From Flavobacterium pectinovorum (GTDB lineage Bacteria; Bacteroidota; Bacteroidia; Flavobacteriales; Flavobacteriaceae), in the NCBI RefSeq assembly GCF_022802975.1, contig NZ_JAFEVZ010000001.1, positions 248,001-312,000 of the forward strand: a stretch of DNA of 64,000 bases, given 5' to 3'. Below the pieces are notes generated by a model. That model saw only the letters and a list, made by a program, of their open reading frames with translations. It had not been told where the DNA came from and made no database searches. Below, piece after piece: positions 18,802-27,420 of this stretch (positions are counted from its first letter, which is position 1; the number at the start of each line of letters is the position of its first letter). The position numbers and the translations under genes were made by a program.

Positions 18802-19182
18802 ATGAAAAATAGTATTCCAAAAGCCGTGTTTTTATTGTTTTCTTTCGGATTTTTTTTTCTTTTTTCCTGTTCAGCACAACTTTTAGACATTAAAAACCAA
18901 ACGTATAAAAGTTATAACAGGAATAGTGAAAGAGGATATGTAGTTAGTTTTAAATTAAATGACGCTGCTGTTGTTCCTAAATCGGTTGTAATTAATGGTA
19001 TTGTTCAGGATATAGCAACAGAAAACAAAATTGGAGATACTTATCAGGTAAATGTGATTGCAGAAACTACCATAATTCATAATTACAAGGTAAAATTAGA
19101 TGAAAAAGAAAATGGAATTTATTTTGAGAAAAATTCCAATATATTTTTTCAACCTGTAAAATTTAAATTAATCACTGACTAA
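18802..19182 (+). CDS. small lipoprotein of unknown function
   Basis: This 126-residue protein has a hydrophobic leader and a lipobox (LFSC, Cys23). The mature part is beta-rich (GYVVSFKLNDAAVVPKSVVI), without a known motif. It is divergent from the S41 protease, whose start codon is 52 bp away, so the two share a short promoter region. A role in the envelope is likely from the lipobox, and nothing more can be said. Confidence 0.7.
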   Translation: MKNSIPKAVFLLFSFGFFFLFSCSAQLLDIKNQTYKSYNRNSERGYVVSFKLNDAAVVPKSVVINGIVQDIATENKIGDTYQVNVIAETTIIHNYKVKLDEKENGIYFEKNSNIFFQPVKFKLITD

Positions 19183-19237
19183 TTGAAAAAGGTTAAATTA
19201 CTTTTTTATAAATACAAGTAAATCCGCTGCTGTTAGC

Positions 19238-19401
19238 GCAATGTCATTAAGTTAAGGATTAAATGATAAAATGATTGCTGATTTTTGATTTCAGATTTGG
19301 TTTGGCTAAATATTTAGATTGTTGATTTTAAAAGGTTTTTTACATCTGAAATCAAAAATCGTTAATCCTCAATCTAAAATCTCTTAACTTAATGACATTG
19401 C
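19238..19401. repeat. 164-bp inverted-repeat element
   Basis: The ends GCAATGTCATTAAGTTAAG (19238-19256) and CTTAACTTAATGACATTGC (19383-19401) are perfect 19-bp inverted repeats. An inner pair, GATTTTTGATTTCAGAT and ATCTGAAATCAAAAATC, extends the dyad. There is no coding content. It looks like a small MITE or hairpin repeat. The remaining part of this 478-bp gene-free interval, up to 19661, shows nothing recognisable. Confidence 0.75.
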
Positions 19402-19661
19402 CCTCACGCCAGACTGGGAGTTTCTTATGAAAAGTTACGCAAAGGTCTCTGATTTTTTGCATTTCTAATAATCTTTCAAATCAAATTTCAAATCCTTGTT
19501 AATAGTTTGTTTCGAAAAAAAAATATATTTGAAAGTAAATTATATGTGAAATTTATCACACATATCTACCCAAATTTGGATGCCTTTGTCAAGTATAATA
19601 AATAAGTTAGCAGTCAGTCCTTGACGTCTAAAACTGATAATTCCAAACAAACAAAAAAATC

Positions 19662-20198
19662 ATGAAGAGACAATTTCCAACTATAAAAAACGAAAGGCTT
19701 TTACTGCGGCAATTTGTAGATAGTGATCTTGAAAATGTTTTCAAAGGACTTTCACATCCGGAAGTTATTAAATATTATGGGGTGAGTTTTCAAACATTGG
19801 AAGCAACTAAAGAACAAATGATTTTTTTTGCTGACCTTGAAAAAAACGATACAGGAATTTGGTTTGCGATTTGCTCGGCTGACAACAGAATATTCTACGG
19901 AGCGGGCGGATTAAATAATTTAAGTAAAGAACATAAAAAAGCAGAAATTGGGTTTTGGTTGCTTTCAAATTTTTGGGGCAATGGAATTATGAAAGAAGCA
20001 ATGCCGTTAATTTGTAATTACGGATTTGAAAATTTAGGACTTAACAGAATTGAAGGATTTGTTGAGTCGGAAAATAAGAATTGTAAAAACGCATTGGCTA
20101 AACTTGACTTTCAATACGAAGGAACTATGAAAGACTGTGAAATTAAAAATGGCAAGTTTATAAGTCTTGATATTTATGCTAAAGTAAAAGATAACTAA
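19662..20198 (+). CDS. GNAT family N-acetyltransferase (RimJ/RimL-like)
   Basis: This 178-residue cytoplasmic enzyme has the RimJ/RimL-type opening (NERLLLRQFVDSDLENVFKG). The acetyl-CoA-binding region is IGFWLLSNFWGNGIMKEAMP, where G-N-G represents the pyrophosphate loop. The late block is GLNRIEGFVESENKNCKNAL. It transfers acetyl groups from acetyl-CoA to an amine, possibly a protein N-terminus or a small molecule, and the substrate cannot be told. A bidirectional hairpin follows at 20223. Confidence 0.9.
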   Translation: MKRQFPTIKNERLLLRQFVDSDLENVFKGLSHPEVIKYYGVSFQTLEATKEQMIFFADLEKNDTGIWFAICSADNRIFYGAGGLNNLSKEHKKAEIGFWLLSNFWGNGIMKEAMPLICNYGFENLGLNRIEGFVESENKNCKNALAKLDFQYEGTMKDCEIKNGKFISLDIYAKVKDN

Positions 20199-20222
20199 TA
20201 AAGCATGAGTAAGAAATTAAGT

Positions 20223-20290
20223 AAAAAGCTCCAGATTTCTCTGAAGCTTTACTTGGTATTGGGAAGCATTCAAATATCTAACCAGTTTAT
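20223..20290. repeat. tRNA-terminator-like repeat, copy A
   Basis: The hairpin AAAAGCTCCAGATTTCTCTG with AAGCTTT is followed by TATTGGGAAGCATTCAAATA and CTAACCAG. The hairpin matches the terminator behind the tRNA-fMet gene (42077), and the next bases resemble the tRNA 3' end in degenerate form. Copies B (22333) and C (35930) share the tail. It can end transcription of both converging genes here. Confidence 0.65.
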
Positions 20291-20354
20291 GAATGATTTT
20301 AATAAAGTTGTCGCAAGAATTTGACGTTTTTTTTAGATTGAATTATAAGTTTTA

Positions 20355-20894
20355 TTAAAATCTATATCCAGCACTGAGTCCAAATTTTGCTACAATAGTG
20401 TGGTCTGTTTTATTTGCATTGATTAATATACCGCCATAACCAACATTTGCTTCAAAAAGAAATCCGCTTTTACTGACCCATTTCCAGCCTCCGCCGGCTC
20501 CGAGAGCAAAATTAATAACGTCGGGATTCTCGGTATATATGGAATGATCTTCTGAAGCGTATATTTTTTTGCCATCTGTTGAAGCCAGCATTCCAAATCC
20601 TTCAACAAACCAGCCTGATGCGTATTTTTTACCAAAATATCTTCTGTAATACGGAGATATTGAATAATTTAAATCCTTTTCATTTTTTGTATTGTCTAAT
20701 ACATAGTAAAAAGAGAGTCCCAAAGATGAATTATGATTTAAATGTCTTTCGTAACCAACCTCAAAAGATTGCCATAAAGGAGCAAGAGCATTTAACTTAA
20801 TTTCATTATTTTTCTGATAAGGATCAGTTTCATTTTGTGCTTTAGCAGAATAAAAGATAAACAAAACAATAAGCAGTAAAAAGTTTTTTTTCAT
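20355..20894 (-). CDS. outer-membrane beta-barrel protein (DUF3575-like)
   Basis: This 179-residue protein has a signal peptide (cleavage after SAKAQ) and alternating amphipathic strands. Examples are LNALAPLWQSFEVGYERHL and SISPYYRRYFGKKYASGWFV. The C-terminus GLSAGYRF ends in Phe, as expected for a BAM substrate. The layout fits small 8-strand barrels of the DUF3575 type. It is downstream of an AraC-type gene on the same strand (88-bp gap), which may control it. Confidence 0.75.
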   Translation of the reverse strand: MKKNFLLLIVLFIFYSAKAQNETDPYQKNNEIKLNALAPLWQSFEVGYERHLNHNSSLGLSFYYVLDNTKNEKDLNYSISPYYRRYFGKKYASGWFVEGFGMLASTDGKKIYASEDHSIYTENPDVINFALGAGGGWKWVSKSGFLFEANVGYGGILINANKTDHTIVAKFGLSAGYRF

Positions 20895-20982
20895 AAAAAT
20901 TAATTTGAATTATTTAAGCCCAAAATTCATATAAGAAAAATTAGAAAAGGTCTCAAAAGCTTAAAAATGGATAAATTAATAC

Positions 20983-22119
20983 CTATTTACTAGTGTTTTT
21001 ATACTCATTAGGTGTTTGTCCTGTATGTTTTTTAAAGGCTTTGTAAAAAGTCGCTTTTGAAGTAAAGCCTGATTCGAGTCCCATTGCCAGCAAATTATAG
21101 TTTTCGTATTCAGTATTTGAGATCATTTCCTTAACCGCTTCAACTCGGTATTGATTAATGTAATTGGCAAAGTTATCTCCTGTTATGGCATTCATAATTT
21201 GCGAAAGATATCCTGGGCTTATACTTAGTTTTTCGGCTACTTTTTCTCTGTTTAATGTACTGTCGGTATAAATGTGCTGCTCTTTGCAAAGAAGTTCCAG
21301 TTTTTGAAAATAGAGATTATCTGCCGTTATTGATTGTCGATATTCTTCTACGTTATTATTTTCTATAATTTGTAGATGGGAAGAAGAAATAGCTAAATCA
21401 TTGTTTAAAAAATTGAAAATAGCTTCCTTGTTTTTTGCCAATTTATATTTGTAAATACCAATATAAGCTGTCCAATGAATTATAAATGTTGCAGATAAAC
21501 CAAGAACACTCATAATAGAAGAAACATCTAATTGGAAAAACCAGCCAACCATATAGGTAGTTAGCCAAAAAACTAACAGCATATACATGAAAGTCAATAA
21601 AGTAATGACCCATTTTTTTTCTTGAGGATCCTTTAAATATTTGATCATAAAATAGGAGTAAAGAGGCAGAAACAGGACGATGATAACGGCCAATAAAAAC
21701 TGAATCATCCTAAGTATATTGATTAGATACATGTAGGACTCAGGAATTTTATAAATTCCTGCTACAATGTCAAGATAGACTCCAACAGTAAGAATACTGT
21801 TATAGACAAATGGAATGTAATACAAATAAGTTTTTTGTCTGTTTTTTACTGTATCATCAATGCGGTTTATGATAAACAGAAATGTGAAAACAGGTAATAG
21901 AAATACCCAATCGAAAGCGTCTATAAAAACTAATAAAGGATAGGATTTAAATACATCTTGAAGTTCGAAAACATGATTTAGTAAAATAATCGAAAGAGCA
22001 AATAGTAAGTATGCTAGATATTTATTTGAATTGCTATTGAATAAGGAAGATTTTAAAATAATGAAACCTAAAACTATTCCTTGAAAAACAGCAATATTTA
22101 AAAGTGTGGTATAAATCAC
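20983..22119 (-). CDS. membrane-anchored AraC family regulator
   Basis: This 378-residue protein has about seven hydrophobic segments in residues 1-235 and an AraC/XylS DNA-binding domain at the C-terminus (about 270-378). The DNA-binding part shows LSISPGYLSQIMNAITGDNF, the second helix-turn-helix SGFTSKATFYKAFKKHTGQT and the ending PNEYKNTSK. Such membrane AraC proteins are common in Bacteroidota and probably sense envelope or membrane signals. The neighbouring barrel gene and the heme oxygenase 634 bp upstream are candidate targets, without direct evidence. Confidence 0.88.
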   Translation of the reverse strand: MIYTTLLNIAVFQGIVLGFIILKSSLFNSNSNKYLAYLLFALSIILLNHVFELQDVFKSYPLLVFIDAFDWVFLLPVFTFLFIINRIDDTVKNRQKTYLYYIPFVYNSILTVGVYLDIVAGIYKIPESYMYLINILRMIQFLLAVIIVLFLPLYSYFMIKYLKDPQEKKWVITLLTFMYMLLVFWLTTYMVGWFFQLDVSSIMSVLGLSATFIIHWTAYIGIYKYKLAKNKEAIFNFLNNDLAISSSHLQIIENNNVEEYRQSITADNLYFQKLELLCKEQHIYTDSTLNREKVAEKLSISPGYLSQIMNAITGDNFANYINQYRVEAVKEMISNTEYENYNLLAMGLESGFTSKATFYKAFKKHTGQTPNEYKNTSK

Positions 22120-22752
22120 GTTTTTTGTTACTAAGTTGTTTTTGGGATGTAATTCTAATGAGCCATTTTTAAAACATAGCTAATTTCATGCTAAATAACA
22201 GGACGAATTTATAGGAATACAAATGATTTTCTCAACAGATTAAGAAATGATTAACTAAAATCATGAAAGAATTATATGGTTTTTTGATTTATGAAAAGAA
22301 GAAGTATGATGGGAGTTGTTAATTGGTAAAACAAAAAGCTCCAGATTTCTCTGAAGCTTTACTTAGTAGCGGGAAGCATCGAAATATCTAACCAGTTTTT
22401 TGAGGATTATTATATGATCATTGATTATTACGTTTGCGTTTTAATTTAACTTCAAATAGGATCATAGTTTTTTTTAATAAAAGACTGACAAGGTTTTATA
22501 GGGTTATCTTATTGATTAATTTATTAAATGGAGTTTTTAAATAATTGTTTTTAAAAACTCAAACTCAAACCAGTAATAAGAACGACCAAACTTTTACTGA
22601 AGCAGATTGTCTTCCGGTTGAGCCTTTTCAGGTAAGTTCTAAGTGTCAATTTTTTTTCTTTTGATAATCATTGATGTTAAAACGTTTTTATTTATGTGGT
22701 TTTTATCAATAATAAACACTATAACCCATAAAAAATTTAATCCTTTTAGCTA
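22120..22752. other. gene-free interval, holds repeat copy B
   Basis: No supported gene lies here. The tRNA-terminator-like repeat copy B is at 22333-22400. A short frame around 22545-22665 containing TEADCLPVEPFQ has no start codon and could be a gene remnant. The rest is AT-rich. Confidence 0.5.
22333..22400. repeat. tRNA-terminator-like repeat, copy B
   Basis: This is nearly identical to copy A (about 64 of 68 positions), in the same orientation. It contains AAAAAGCTCCAGATTTCTCT and TAGCGGGAAGCATCGAAATA. The TAGCGGGAA part matches the reverse complement of the 3' end of tRNA-fMet. Copies A and B bracket the barrel/AraC gene pair. Confidence 0.65.
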
Positions 22753-23316
22753 TTATGCCTGTACCGTTGAAGTTGTTTCGAATACTTCGCCAAATTTTTT
22801 AAAAGTTTCTCTGGCGGCATCTACCGCTTTTGCAATATCGGATTCTGTTTTTGGAAGAATGTTTAATGCTGCTGTAAACGAAGCCCATTTGAGTCCGGAT
22901 TCAGAACCATAACCACTAAAGAAAGAAAATCCTTTTTCGATACCTTTCTTTTGTAGCATTTGTACAATGTACGGTCCACCCATAATGGAACCTTCTAATA
23001 CATATAAAGCTCCCATTGCCTGTATAGCATCTTTTATTTCTGTTGCAGTAGCTGCCGGCAATTTGTCGATACTGCCACCGAGCTCTTCAATATCTGCTTT
23101 GATGTAGGATGAATTACGACGTTCGTTATAATCCGGTAATACAGTATTGATGTAAGGTGCGATTGCTTTTTCAACCGTATTAAAATAGGCATAAAAGCAT
23201 TTTAGTAATTCTACATAATCTTCGTTATCATTGATATTCTTAATACGAAGTACAACTTTTTTCTCCGTTTCCTGATGACCTTCTTTTGTGGCCTCTTTAA
23301 TTTGTGTGCTTAACAT
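22753..23316 (-). CDS. heme oxygenase-like protein
   Basis: This 187-residue all-helical protein opens LSTQIKEATKEGHQETEKK. His14 occupies the place of the proximal heme ligand of bacterial heme oxygenases. The distal-helix region ALYVLEGSIMGGPYIVQML has the conserved LEGS-GG block of the BphO/HmuO family. It should open the heme ring to biliverdin, CO and iron in the cytoplasm. Its position at the edge of a heme uptake locus supports this. It is separated from the upstream lipoprotein gene by 373 bp, so it probably has its own promoter. Confidence 0.88.
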   Translation of the reverse strand: MLSTQIKEATKEGHQETEKKVVLRIKNINDNEDYVELLKCFYAYFNTVEKAIAPYINTVLPDYNERRNSSYIKADIEELGGSIDKLPAATATEIKDAIQAMGALYVLEGSIMGGPYIVQMLQKKGIEKGFSFFSGYGSESGLKWASFTAALNILPKTESDIAKAVDAARETFKKFGEVFETTSTVQA

Positions 23317-23489
23317 ATTGATTTATTTTAATTTGTTTCTTAACTAGACCGCTGAGCGGATTTTTTTTTAGCCACAGATTAAAAAGATTCTAAAGATTTA
23401 TTTATCTGTGTAAATCTATGTGATCTATGTTTTTTTAATCGCGGATTATGCAAATTTATTTAGAGCTTGTTTAAATTCATCAAAATTAA

Positions 23490-23561
23490 TTTCCCCAAAC
23501 CCTAAAGGGTGAAATTTTGATGAATTTTCAGGAAATTTTCCACCCTTTAGGGACGGGGAAA
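23490..23561. repeat. hairpin repeat (CCCTAAAGGGTG type)
   Basis: The arms TTCCCCAAACCCTAAAGGGT and ACCCTTTAGGGACGGGGAA form a long imperfect stem. It lies in the 372-bp gap between the heme oxygenase and the lipoprotein gene. No coding content is credible here. Confidence 0.6.
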
Positions 23562-23641
23562 GAAAATTTCTTTTTCTTATAAATTCAAAAAGGCTCTTAA
23601 TGAGTAATCGAATCTTTTTTATTCTGTGTTTTACATAACAG

Positions 23642-23672
23642 AAAACCACTATCTTAAAAAAATAGTGGTTTT
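23642..23672 (-). terminator. terminator hairpin of lipoprotein gene
   Basis: AAAACCACTAT pairs perfectly with ATAGTGGTTTT, 18 bp beyond the stop at 23690. The plus-strand side has the better T-run, so it may work in both directions. Confidence 0.65.
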
Positions 23673-23689
23673 ATTTTTAACTTGTTTTT

Positions 23690-24691
23690 TTATTCTTTAA
23701 CTATAATAAGTGTAGACCTCGATACTTGAGTTGCGTCTTCTTTTAAAGCAATGACGCTAGTGTAATTTCCAGCTGGCGTACCTACGGGCACTTTTAAAGT
23801 TACTGAATAGTCTGTACGTGATACAACTTCCAACTGATAACGTGTACCTGCACTTCCTATTGAAATAAAGAAATCTTTAAGGGTATCTAATTTTGTACCT
23901 CGGATGTTAAAATTACCACCTATTGTTGCAGTTGAACCATAAATATAAGTAGAAATTGCCGTTGTTGTAGGCTCAGTAATTGTAAAATTAAACCAGTTGG
24001 CTTCGGTAGCACTTCTTACAATATACTCACCATTTTTAATACGCAAGTCGTATTTACCTACGGGTACATTAGTAGGAAGGTAATAATACAATCCAGTATT
24101 CATAAAAGGATTTGAACCTTTACCATCACCAAAATAGGCAATATCACAATCGTATTCAGTAGTTTTATCGGCTGCTGAAACTAGATATACCCGGGTTTGT
24201 TCTAAATTAAACCATAGATTATCGATACTTGAGCCGGCAATACTATATACAAATGCTGAAGATCCTCCTATAGTTCCTCCTGTAGAAAATATCGCTGTTT
24301 TAGGCTGGGGCTGGCGAAAATCGACCTCTAGGGTATATTGTTTAGTAGTCCCTGCCTCAGAAGTTACCGTATATTTTTCACCAGTTTTAAAAGGGATTTC
24401 AACAGCAGCTTTAGGGCTTATTGCCGCTTTGTCTGACAATACGATCGTTGGAGTAATAGTTTCGGGCATGTCATGGTAGCTTACCCATAAAATCTTTATA
24501 GTATCATTTACTATGGCAGCCTGAATGGGTTGCTGGTCTTCAAATTCCTGTACGGTGAAGCTTTTTATATCCGCATCGCCTGATACATAGGTGGTATTGT
24601 ATTCGGTATCGCAGGAGGTCATACATACTAGGGCTGTAATAGCTACAGTCATAAAGGAAAAAAAGTTATTTTTATATTGATTCTGTTTCAT
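23690..24691 (-). CDS. lipoprotein with Ig-like domains, heme locus
   Basis: This 333-residue lipoprotein (VCMTSC lipobox) has a DUF5018-like beta-sandwich after the linker: ITPTIVLSDKAAISPKAAVE, then YTVTSEAGTTKQYTLEVDF. A C-terminal part resembles IPT/TIG domains (GGNFNIRGTKLDTLKDFFIS, LKVPVGTPAGNYTSVI). Similar layouts occur in surface proteins encoded near TonB receptors. It is the last of five lipoprotein genes downstream of the heme receptor on the same strand, but a 331-bp gap separates it from the previous one. Confidence 0.75.
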   Translation of the reverse strand: MKQNQYKNNFFSFMTVAITALVCMTSCDTEYNTTYVSGDADIKSFTVQEFEDQQPIQAAIVNDTIKILWVSYHDMPETITPTIVLSDKAAISPKAAVEIPFKTGEKYTVTSEAGTTKQYTLEVDFRQPQPKTAIFSTGGTIGGSSAFVYSIAGSSIDNLWFNLEQTRVYLVSAADKTTEYDCDIAYFGDGKGSNPFMNTGLYYYLPTNVPVGKYDLRIKNGEYIVRSATEANWFNFTITEPTTTAISTYIYGSTATIGGNFNIRGTKLDTLKDFFISIGSAGTRYQLEVVSRTDYSVTLKVPVGTPAGNYTSVIALKEDATQVSRSTLIIVKE

Positions 24692-24719
24692 TTTATTTTT
24701 TTATAAAGAGTTATTTATT

Positions 24720-24836
24720 TTTTTAACATATAAGACATATAAGTTTTTTTTGCCTTTTATTCTAAAGTAAAATAGAAGTTCATTTAAGTTTTTTTAATCT
24801 TATCTTATATGACTTATATGGTTTAAAAAAAACTAT
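24720..24836. repeat. inverted repeat of ACATATAAGNCATATAAG type
   Basis: The block ACATATAAGACATATAAG near 24725 is matched in reverse orientation by CTTATATGACTTATATGG near 24807. Poly-T/poly-A tracts lie inside. It fills much of the 331-bp gap between two lipoprotein genes. Confidence 0.5.
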
Positions 24837-24990
24837 ATATGCTTTTACTAAACCGTAATCTAAATTTAAAACGGTTCTAAATTATCTGTTCAAAAAAAGA
24901 GGGCAGGCTTTTTTTATTATTTTTACAGCCTCAAACTAAAGCCTGTTATTTTTTAAACTATCGGACAGCGGTTTTTTATTAGACATTTTT

Positions 24991-25019
24991 GCCCGAACCG
25001 CCAGTTCGGGCATTTTTTT
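24991..25019 (+). terminator. strong GC hairpin after 25023 gene
   Basis: GCCCGAAC pairs perfectly with GTTCGGGC around CGCCA. The T-run follows on the plus strand, while on the minus strand the hairpin is 12 bp beyond the stop at 25023 without a good T-run. It may still act as the 3' end or processing block of that gene. Confidence 0.55.
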
Positions 25020-25022
25020 ATA

Positions 25023-25736
25023 CTATTTAATTTTAGTATAGGTATAACTTACTGTACCATAGAATGGTGATGACGTAAATGTAGGTACAATGTTAGTGAC
25101 TTCTACAAGATAAGCTTCAGTTGCATTAACAGGATCTGTAATAGCTGTAGCTGATGTAGCAGATGGATCTTTCCAGATTACTATTTTCTTAGTAATGTTA
25201 AAAGCTGTTGACGCATAAGTATAATAGCCTAGCTTAAAATCATAAGTACCAACAGATCCAATAGCACCTACTACATTTTGAGGAACAATTACAGGAGTAC
25301 AAGTAGGAGCATTACCTACATAATCTGAAATTGTATCATTCTTAACAGCAATTTCACTAGCGATAGTATCCCAACCGTCTTCACAGGCATAGCTAGGATC
25401 TACCACCCCAATATACCAGCCTGGTGTAAGCGGACGAATACCACTACCATACATTCCTTCAAATTGTACACTCACAGCACCTATTGATTTAGTTGTTTGT
25501 CCCCAAAAACAATAGTTTCCTGAAGAACCAGCCGTAACCTTATTAACAACTGCACTGTCTGATACTGAAACGCATAACTCCTCTGTTAACGCATTTGAAG
25601 CTAATTTAGCCTGACTGTTTAGAGTGGCTTGAGCAGACAAGGTACTGCCCTGTACCTCATCATCTGCTGAGTTTTGATCACATGAAACAAAGAACATAGC
25701 AGTCATTAATGATAATGTTAAAAATATTTTTTTCAT
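25023..25736 (-). CDS. cysteine-containing lipoprotein, heme locus
   Basis: I chose the ATG at 25736 because it directly precedes the lipoprotein signal (MKKIFLTLSLMTAMFFVSC). The upstream ATG at 25760 adds only eight residues. The 237-residue protein carries four further cysteines (LCVSV, NYCFWG, YACEDG, PTCTP), enough for two disulfides. Otherwise it is beta-rich and ends in YTYTKIK. I recognise no family. It is the fourth gene after the heme receptor, 57 bp after the previous one. Confidence 0.7.
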   Translation of the reverse strand: MKKIFLTLSLMTAMFFVSCDQNSADDEVQGSTLSAQATLNSQAKLASNALTEELCVSVSDSAVVNKVTAGSSGNYCFWGQTTKSIGAVSVQFEGMYGSGIRPLTPGWYIGVVDPSYACEDGWDTIASEIAVKNDTISDYVGNAPTCTPVIVPQNVVGAIGSVGTYDFKLGYYTYASTAFNITKKIVIWKDPSATSATAITDPVNATEAYLVEVTNIVPTFTSSPFYGTVSYTYTKIK

Positions 25737-25793
25737 AATTTTAAATTTATAATCAAACAATTATTAATAATGCCGCCCGATAGTTGTTAATTT

Positions 25794-26504
25794 TTATTTA
25801 AAAGTTACAGGATACATCATGGTTTTAACGATACCATAAGATTCTAACTGAAAGTAATATTCCGTTGTTTTGTCTTTAATGAACTCAATATAAGTTTCCG
25901 CTTTTTGATCGGTAACAAATAATAAAGACGTACTGGAACTATTTTCCTCTATCATAGAATAATTTGTCCATACCTTGTTACCCTCTTTATCCACAAGATA
26001 GAGCTTGGTTACGGCACTTGAAGGAAAAAAATTCTTCCCTGTAACTGTAATTAGATTATTTATTTTAGGCACAACGATTTCTCCTTTTGCATTTATCCCC
26101 AATTCCTTTAATGTTATATCAGGATACTGGATCACCACTTTTAGAGTATAATTAGCGCTAGTACCATCGGCTGCTTTTACCGTATATTCCAATGGTTTTT
26201 CGCTAAATACCGGTACTAATTCTTCAGCAGAAGGTGAAATAGTAGTACCCTGAGGTAACTCTATAGCCACTTCCATAAATCCTAGCTGGTAATAAGCCGG
26301 TAAATAAGCAGTAATGGTTTTAGCTTCATGATCTACTGCGCTATAGATAGCCTCTTTTTTTCCTGGATTTGTAATGCTATAACTAATGATTTTGTTTTTA
26401 GTCTGGTCGGTCGTTATTTCGGTAACGTCTTCTTCTTTAGTACAGCTTAATAAGCATATATTAGCCATTAGTAAGAATGTGCAATATTTTAATAATTTTT
26501 TCAT
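25794..26504 (-). CDS. lipoprotein with DUF5018-like domain, heme locus
   Basis: This 236-residue lipoprotein (ICLLSC lipobox) has a domain resembling that of the 23690 gene: VAIELPQGTTISPSAEELVP, then EYTVKAADGTSANYTLKVVI. A second beta domain follows with an IPT/TIG-like start (NNLITVTGKNFFPSSAVTKL). It is 109 bp after the second HmuY-like gene on the same strand. A surface or periplasmic-side accessory role in heme binding is inferred only from position. Confidence 0.72.
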   Translation of the reverse strand: MKKLLKYCTFLLMANICLLSCTKEEDVTEITTDQTKNKIISYSITNPGKKEAIYSAVDHEAKTITAYLPAYYQLGFMEVAIELPQGTTISPSAEELVPVFSEKPLEYTVKAADGTSANYTLKVVIQYPDITLKELGINAKGEIVVPKINNLITVTGKNFFPSSAVTKLYLVDKEGNKVWTNYSMIEENSSSTSLLFVTDQKAETYIEFIKDKTTEYYFQLESYGIVKTMMYPVTFK

Positions 26505-26613
26505 TTACATGTTTTTATTTAGACTTGATAAAAATAATATTTATACTCCAAAAGAAAAGTTAATAATCTTTCAAAAAAACATAAAGTCTACTATTTTAAG
26601 GATTTTAATCAAT

Positions 26614-27417
26614 TTATTTTTTAATTTCAAATTTGGTACTTCCTTTAGGAACCAATACGTACTCAAACGTAAAAAACATTTTAGGTGATTTTCTTGTATA
26701 ATCTTCGCGCTTCAAAATATCTTTATAAACCGAGATCATTTTAATTTTAGCATAATCGCCTTTGGCAGTTTTAACAATAAGGGTACGGGCTGGAACCGTA
26801 TTACCACTTTTTAATAACAAAGGTTCTCCCAAAGCATAAGCAATATGTGCATTATCATAAGCACCATCTCGTACAAATATACCGTCAAAATCATATAAGT
26901 ACCAGCCTACTCCTCCTCCAAAATCACCAGCATCATCTGTACCATATATTCGATCACCAGTTTTAAATACAGCATCATTCGGAACATTAACAACCTCATC
27001 AAAAGCTTGTTCTACAATATAAATTCCACCTATTGCTGAATTTCCTGATCCTAAATTTCCTGTATTAGCACCATTATTCCCTGATAAAAAACTACTATAC
27101 AGTCCGCTAAAACCCAAATCCCATCTAGAGGTTTTTCTATACTCACTTCCAACCGCTTTATTATCTACCAGACTGTAATATAAAACCGCCTTGTCTTCAA
27201 GCTCATTGCCATCAGCAAGGGTATAGCCAAAGTTTTCTGCCCTAAGTACTTTATAATAATTAGAGGTTGAAGAAGGAGTGTCATCAATAATTTCGACATC
27301 ATCATCTTTAACAGGCTCATCGTCATTAGAGCAGGATGCTAAAAATAGCACACTGAGAAAAGACAACAGCAATGCCTTTAACAGCACCTTCTTTTTAAAA
27401 TTGTTTTTCATATTCAT
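26614..27417 (-). CDS. hmuY: HmuY family heme-binding lipoprotein, paralogue 2
   Basis: This 267-residue lipoprotein (FLASC lipobox) has the HmuY fold pattern. It shows YYSLVDNKAVGSEYRKTSRW followed by DLGFSG, a WYLYDFDGI strand and the late RTLIVKTAKGDYAKIKMISV block with FFTFEYVL. HmuY proteins capture heme at the cell surface and hand it to a TonB receptor. It is separated by only 3 bp from the preceding HmuY-like gene, so the pair is almost certainly co-translated. The heme ligands cannot be assigned without an alignment. Confidence 0.82.
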   Translation of the reverse strand: MNMKNNFKKKVLLKALLLSFLSVLFLASCSNDDEPVKDDDVEIIDDTPSSTSNYYKVLRAENFGYTLADGNELEDKAVLYYSLVDNKAVGSEYRKTSRWDLGFSGLYSSFLSGNNGANTGNLGSGNSAIGGIYIVEQAFDEVVNVPNDAVFKTGDRIYGTDDAGDFGGGVGWYLYDFDGIFVRDGAYDNAHIAYALGEPLLLKSGNTVPARTLIVKTAKGDYAKIKMISVYKDILKREDYTRKSPKMFFTFEYVLVPKGSTKFEIKK

Positions 27418-27420
27418 AAT

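Noticed and set aside
18750..18890. N-terminal extension of the S41 protease
   Set aside because: The extra 47 residues precede a perfect lipoprotein signal and overlap the divergent lipoprotein gene.
22545..22665. Short frame with TEADCLPVEPFQ
   Set aside because: It has no start codon and no visible partner. It may be a remnant but cannot be supported.
23446..23649. 67-residue frame in the heme oxygenase upstream gap
   Set aside because: It runs through the CCCTAAAGGGTG hairpin repeat and part of a terminator, so it is a repeat-derived frame.
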